From positions 66,878,879-66,942,878 of the forward strand of contig NC_044990.1 in NCBI RefSeq assembly GCF_008728515.1: a stretch of DNA of 64,000 nt, given 5' to 3'. Below the pieces are notes generated by a model. The model ran no database searches and was not told the DNA's origin. It saw only the letters and a program-made list of their open reading frames with translations. Each line of letters opens with the position of its first letter. Within the stretch, counting starts at the first letter, position 1. Both the position numbers and the translations under genes were made by a program. Positions 62,220-64,000 of this stretch are shown piece after piece. The stretch is from Papio anubis. Taxonomy: Eukaryota; Chordata; Mammalia; Primates; Cercopithecidae.

Positions 62220-62744
62220 TGTAAACCAAAAAATATCGGAGACAGGTCTCAATCAACTTAGAGGTTTATTTTGCCAAGGTTGAAGACACACCCCAGACAA
62301 AGGAACACAAAACCACAAGAATGCCTGTGATTCTCGCTTTGCCAAAGATGATTTGGGAATTCCAATATTAAAGAGGAAAGTGAGCAGTAGGGGAAAGAGT
62401 AAGGAATAAAAAGGCAAGAGTTGATAAAAAGGGCAAGCAGTTGCATCCTTCTGAGTGTTTGATCATCATTCACTGAATCTACATTTTACATGTGAAAGGA
62501 GGGGATAGAGGAATAATCAATCATGTCTTCATCTTGTGCTCAGTAAATTGGCACTTTGTGTAAGATAAAGTAAACACAGAGTAGCTACCTTTGGAGACAT
62601 CTGGCCTTCTATCTGGACTTCTATCTGTAGCCATCCGCTTTGGAACAAAAGGAAAGCAGTTTCTTCCATGACTCAGCTTCCAGCTTAACTTTTTCCCTTT
62701 GCTATAGTGAATTTGGGCTTCCAAGATTTTATTTTCCTTTATAG
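62220..62744 (-). mobile_element. LTR-like element, antisense, in the intron
   Basis: TGTAAACCAAAAAATATCGG, then ACAGGTCTCAATCAACTTAG and GGTTTATTTTGCCAAGG near 62260 begin a familiar antisense ERV LTR. The far side reads TTTTCCCTTTGCTATAGTGA near 62691 and AAGATTTTATTTTCC near 62733. No TSD established. The minus-strand frames here (71 and 67 codons) are not host genes. Confidence 0.6.
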
Positions 62745-63102
62745 GTAAATATTCCTTTTACAATGATTTAGATAAACTCAGGATCTGCAGAAGCTTTTAA
62801 AAATATGTATTCGTGATAATATGAACCTCTTATGAATAAGGAATTAGCCATTTTTAGATGTAGATACAGAGAATTTTCCTCTCTAGGCTACTATACTCAT
62901 ACAAGGACAAGTACGACTCTTCTATCATGAAAAGAGTATCATAAGAAATACTAAACATTGATCAAAGACCAAGTCCTTTTGCTTTAAAATATACACAATA
63001 ACACATACAATTATACTAGCCAATGATATTCAAATATTTATAGTATTATCAATTTTGTCTCTGAGTAATATTATTACTTAATATTATTTACTCTATTTCT
63101 AG

Positions 63103-63188
63103 ATTATTCAGAGAGAACTACCAGTGATAAGATAACTGAGAAGAAACTTAAGGAGTTTGACATAAGCGTAATAGGCCCTAAACAAGTA
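63103..63188 (+). CDS. Probable internal coding exon of the same unrecognised gene (exon B)
   Basis: An 86 nt exon. The acceptor tract TTTACTCTATTTCTAG ends at 63102 and a perfect GTAAGT donor starts at 63189. One base carried from exon A plus 86 nt gives exactly 29 codons, so the donor is phase 0. The joined peptide reads DYSERTTSDKITEKKL and then KEFDISVIGPKQV, with no stop across the junction. Like exon A it is charged and hydrophilic, with no membrane segment or recognisable domain. The intron from 61118 to 63102 is 1985 bp and holds an antisense LTR. A weaker GT two codons upstream (63186) would shorten the exon by 3 nt and keep the frame. No further exon is convincing before the window ends, so the gene presumably continues on both sides. 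Confidence 0.55.
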
Positions 63189-64000
63189 GTAAGTTTGGGA
63201 TTATTCTTTGAGACTAATCTATGTTCGCTACCTCTAACCACCTCAGAGAAATTCGAGGAACTGAAAATATCTGTAACACAAAGATGGTTGCTCTTTCTTT
63301 TGTCTAATCAAATTGTTTTGTCTGGTCAAAAATATTGTAGAGACACTATCCATCCAATGAGTGGAGATTTAGGAAAAGAGCCCTCCTTCCTACATATATA
63401 TTTTTTTCTATTTTTCCTTTTAAAAAAAGGAAGTTGAAGTCTGAAGTTGAAGATTAATTGATTAAAATGAATAATGATGAGTGGACTAGGGAGAACTGAA
63501 ATAGACTCTTTTTAAACTAATTTATTATAAAGGACTTCCTCGGCCCACTTCCATGTATTATACAGTCTCATTAAAACAGAAAATCTATTCCTAAGCCACA
63601 TTTCCCCAATCCCAAAGCATTTACACAGTGAACATTGTGTATTACTAATTTTACATGTAAAAAGTACTCAACATCATTTGGAAAAAAAAAAAAGAAAAAG
63701 ATTACAAAGTATAATTTCTTAATTATATGTGGTCTTTAGTTTTTAGTAATGTTCATATAGGGACTATGCCATCAATATCAATGTATTAGTCAGCTACAGC
63801 TATGTAACAACCAACCTCTGGTTCTGCCTCAGACTGCAGGGTAACTGGTCTGGGATTTACACTGCAGATTTGCTTACTTTATTTATTTCCACCTTTTTTG
63901 ACCAGCAGTTGCTTGGGGTATGTTTTTTTCATGGATGGTTATTTCATTGCAAAATAAAAAAGGGAAACATACGACACTTCATCAGTTGTTGACTCCAAAC
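63189..64000. other. Sequence downstream of exon B
   Basis: AT-rich, presumably intron. AGTCAGCTACAGCTATGTAAC near 63787 hints at the start of an antisense MaLR/other repeat running out of the window, but too little is present. Confidence 0.4.

Larger units (their letters stand above)
61118..63102 (+). other. Intron between the two probable exons
   Basis: Begins GTAAGA and ends TTTCTAG. It contains a 14-base poly-G run at 61592-61605 and an LTR-like element at about 62220-62744 in antisense orientation. The rest is AT-rich and unassigned. Confidence 0.5.

Noticed and set aside
63429..63460. Possible short downstream exon after the AAAAAAG at about 63428
   Set aside because: The acceptor is A-rich rather than pyrimidine-rich, and phase 0 reading reaches a stop after four codons. 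Could be a terminal exon in principle but is not supported.
1..64000. CRISPR arrays, operons, tRNA or rRNA genes, or a novel defence-type system
   Set aside because: The sequence is primate repeat-rich nuclear DNA. The only tandem or dispersed repeats are microsatellites, two short tandem duplications and retrotransposons, and no cloverleaf or rRNA-like segment was seen.

Overview
This is AT-rich, gene-poor primate nuclear DNA. Alu and L1 retrotransposons, MaLR/ERV LTRs and microsatellites are packed throughout, and there is no bacterial, viral or organellar gene organisation. Three near-intact young Alus (7763-8066, 34285-34589, 55906-56217) share right-arm diagnostic words (GCGAGGTG after the middle A-rich stretch and GATCCGGCCACTGC near the 3' end). 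I associate these with the AluYRa lineage of Old World monkeys. Each has a 14-16 bp target-site duplication (TSD), so the source is probably a macaque, baboon or relative rather than a human.

Layout. 1-5.2 kb: AT-rich sequence with a broken sense L1 ORF2 fragment, then about 2.2 kb I cannot assign. 5.2-9.1 kb: Alu, antisense L1, a young Alu and unassigned sequence. 9.2-15.2 kb: an eroded ERVL-class (class III) provirus that contains two Alus and a solo class I LTR with a 4 bp TSD. 15.2-22 kb: Alu, then a long antisense ancient L1M into which a 5'-inverted (twin-primed) L1 and another Alu have inserted. 22-35 kb: mostly unassigned AT-rich sequence with an L1M fragment, an MLT1 LTR, old Alus, a GA microsatellite and a 5'-truncated class I LTR. 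35-41.4 kb: an L1M 3' end, an LTR-like block, a second 5'-inverted L1 carrying an Alu, and a purine-rich tract ending in 16 perfect GGAA units. 42-44.4 kb: MaLR-like LTRs. 44.4-56 kb: mainly unassigned sequence with scattered Alus, an antisense L1 3'UTR and a full-length LTR of the same family as the one at 32 kb but inverted. 56-64 kb: a MaLR LTR split by another LTR, an antisense L1, an Alu, then the only likely host coding sequence.

That coding sequence is two short + strand exons, 61002-61117 and 63103-63188. Both have good splice sites, their phases join without a stop, and the product is hydrophilic and rich in Glu, Lys and Gln. I do not recognise the gene. Nearly all other open frames here are chance or repeat-derived. 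I found no operon, CRISPR array, confident RNA gene, CpG island or convincing promoter, and no evidence of a new biological system. The points most worth follow-up are the unassigned exon pair, the two twin-priming L1 structures, the ERVL provirus with its dated nested insertions, and the polymorphism-prone microsatellites.
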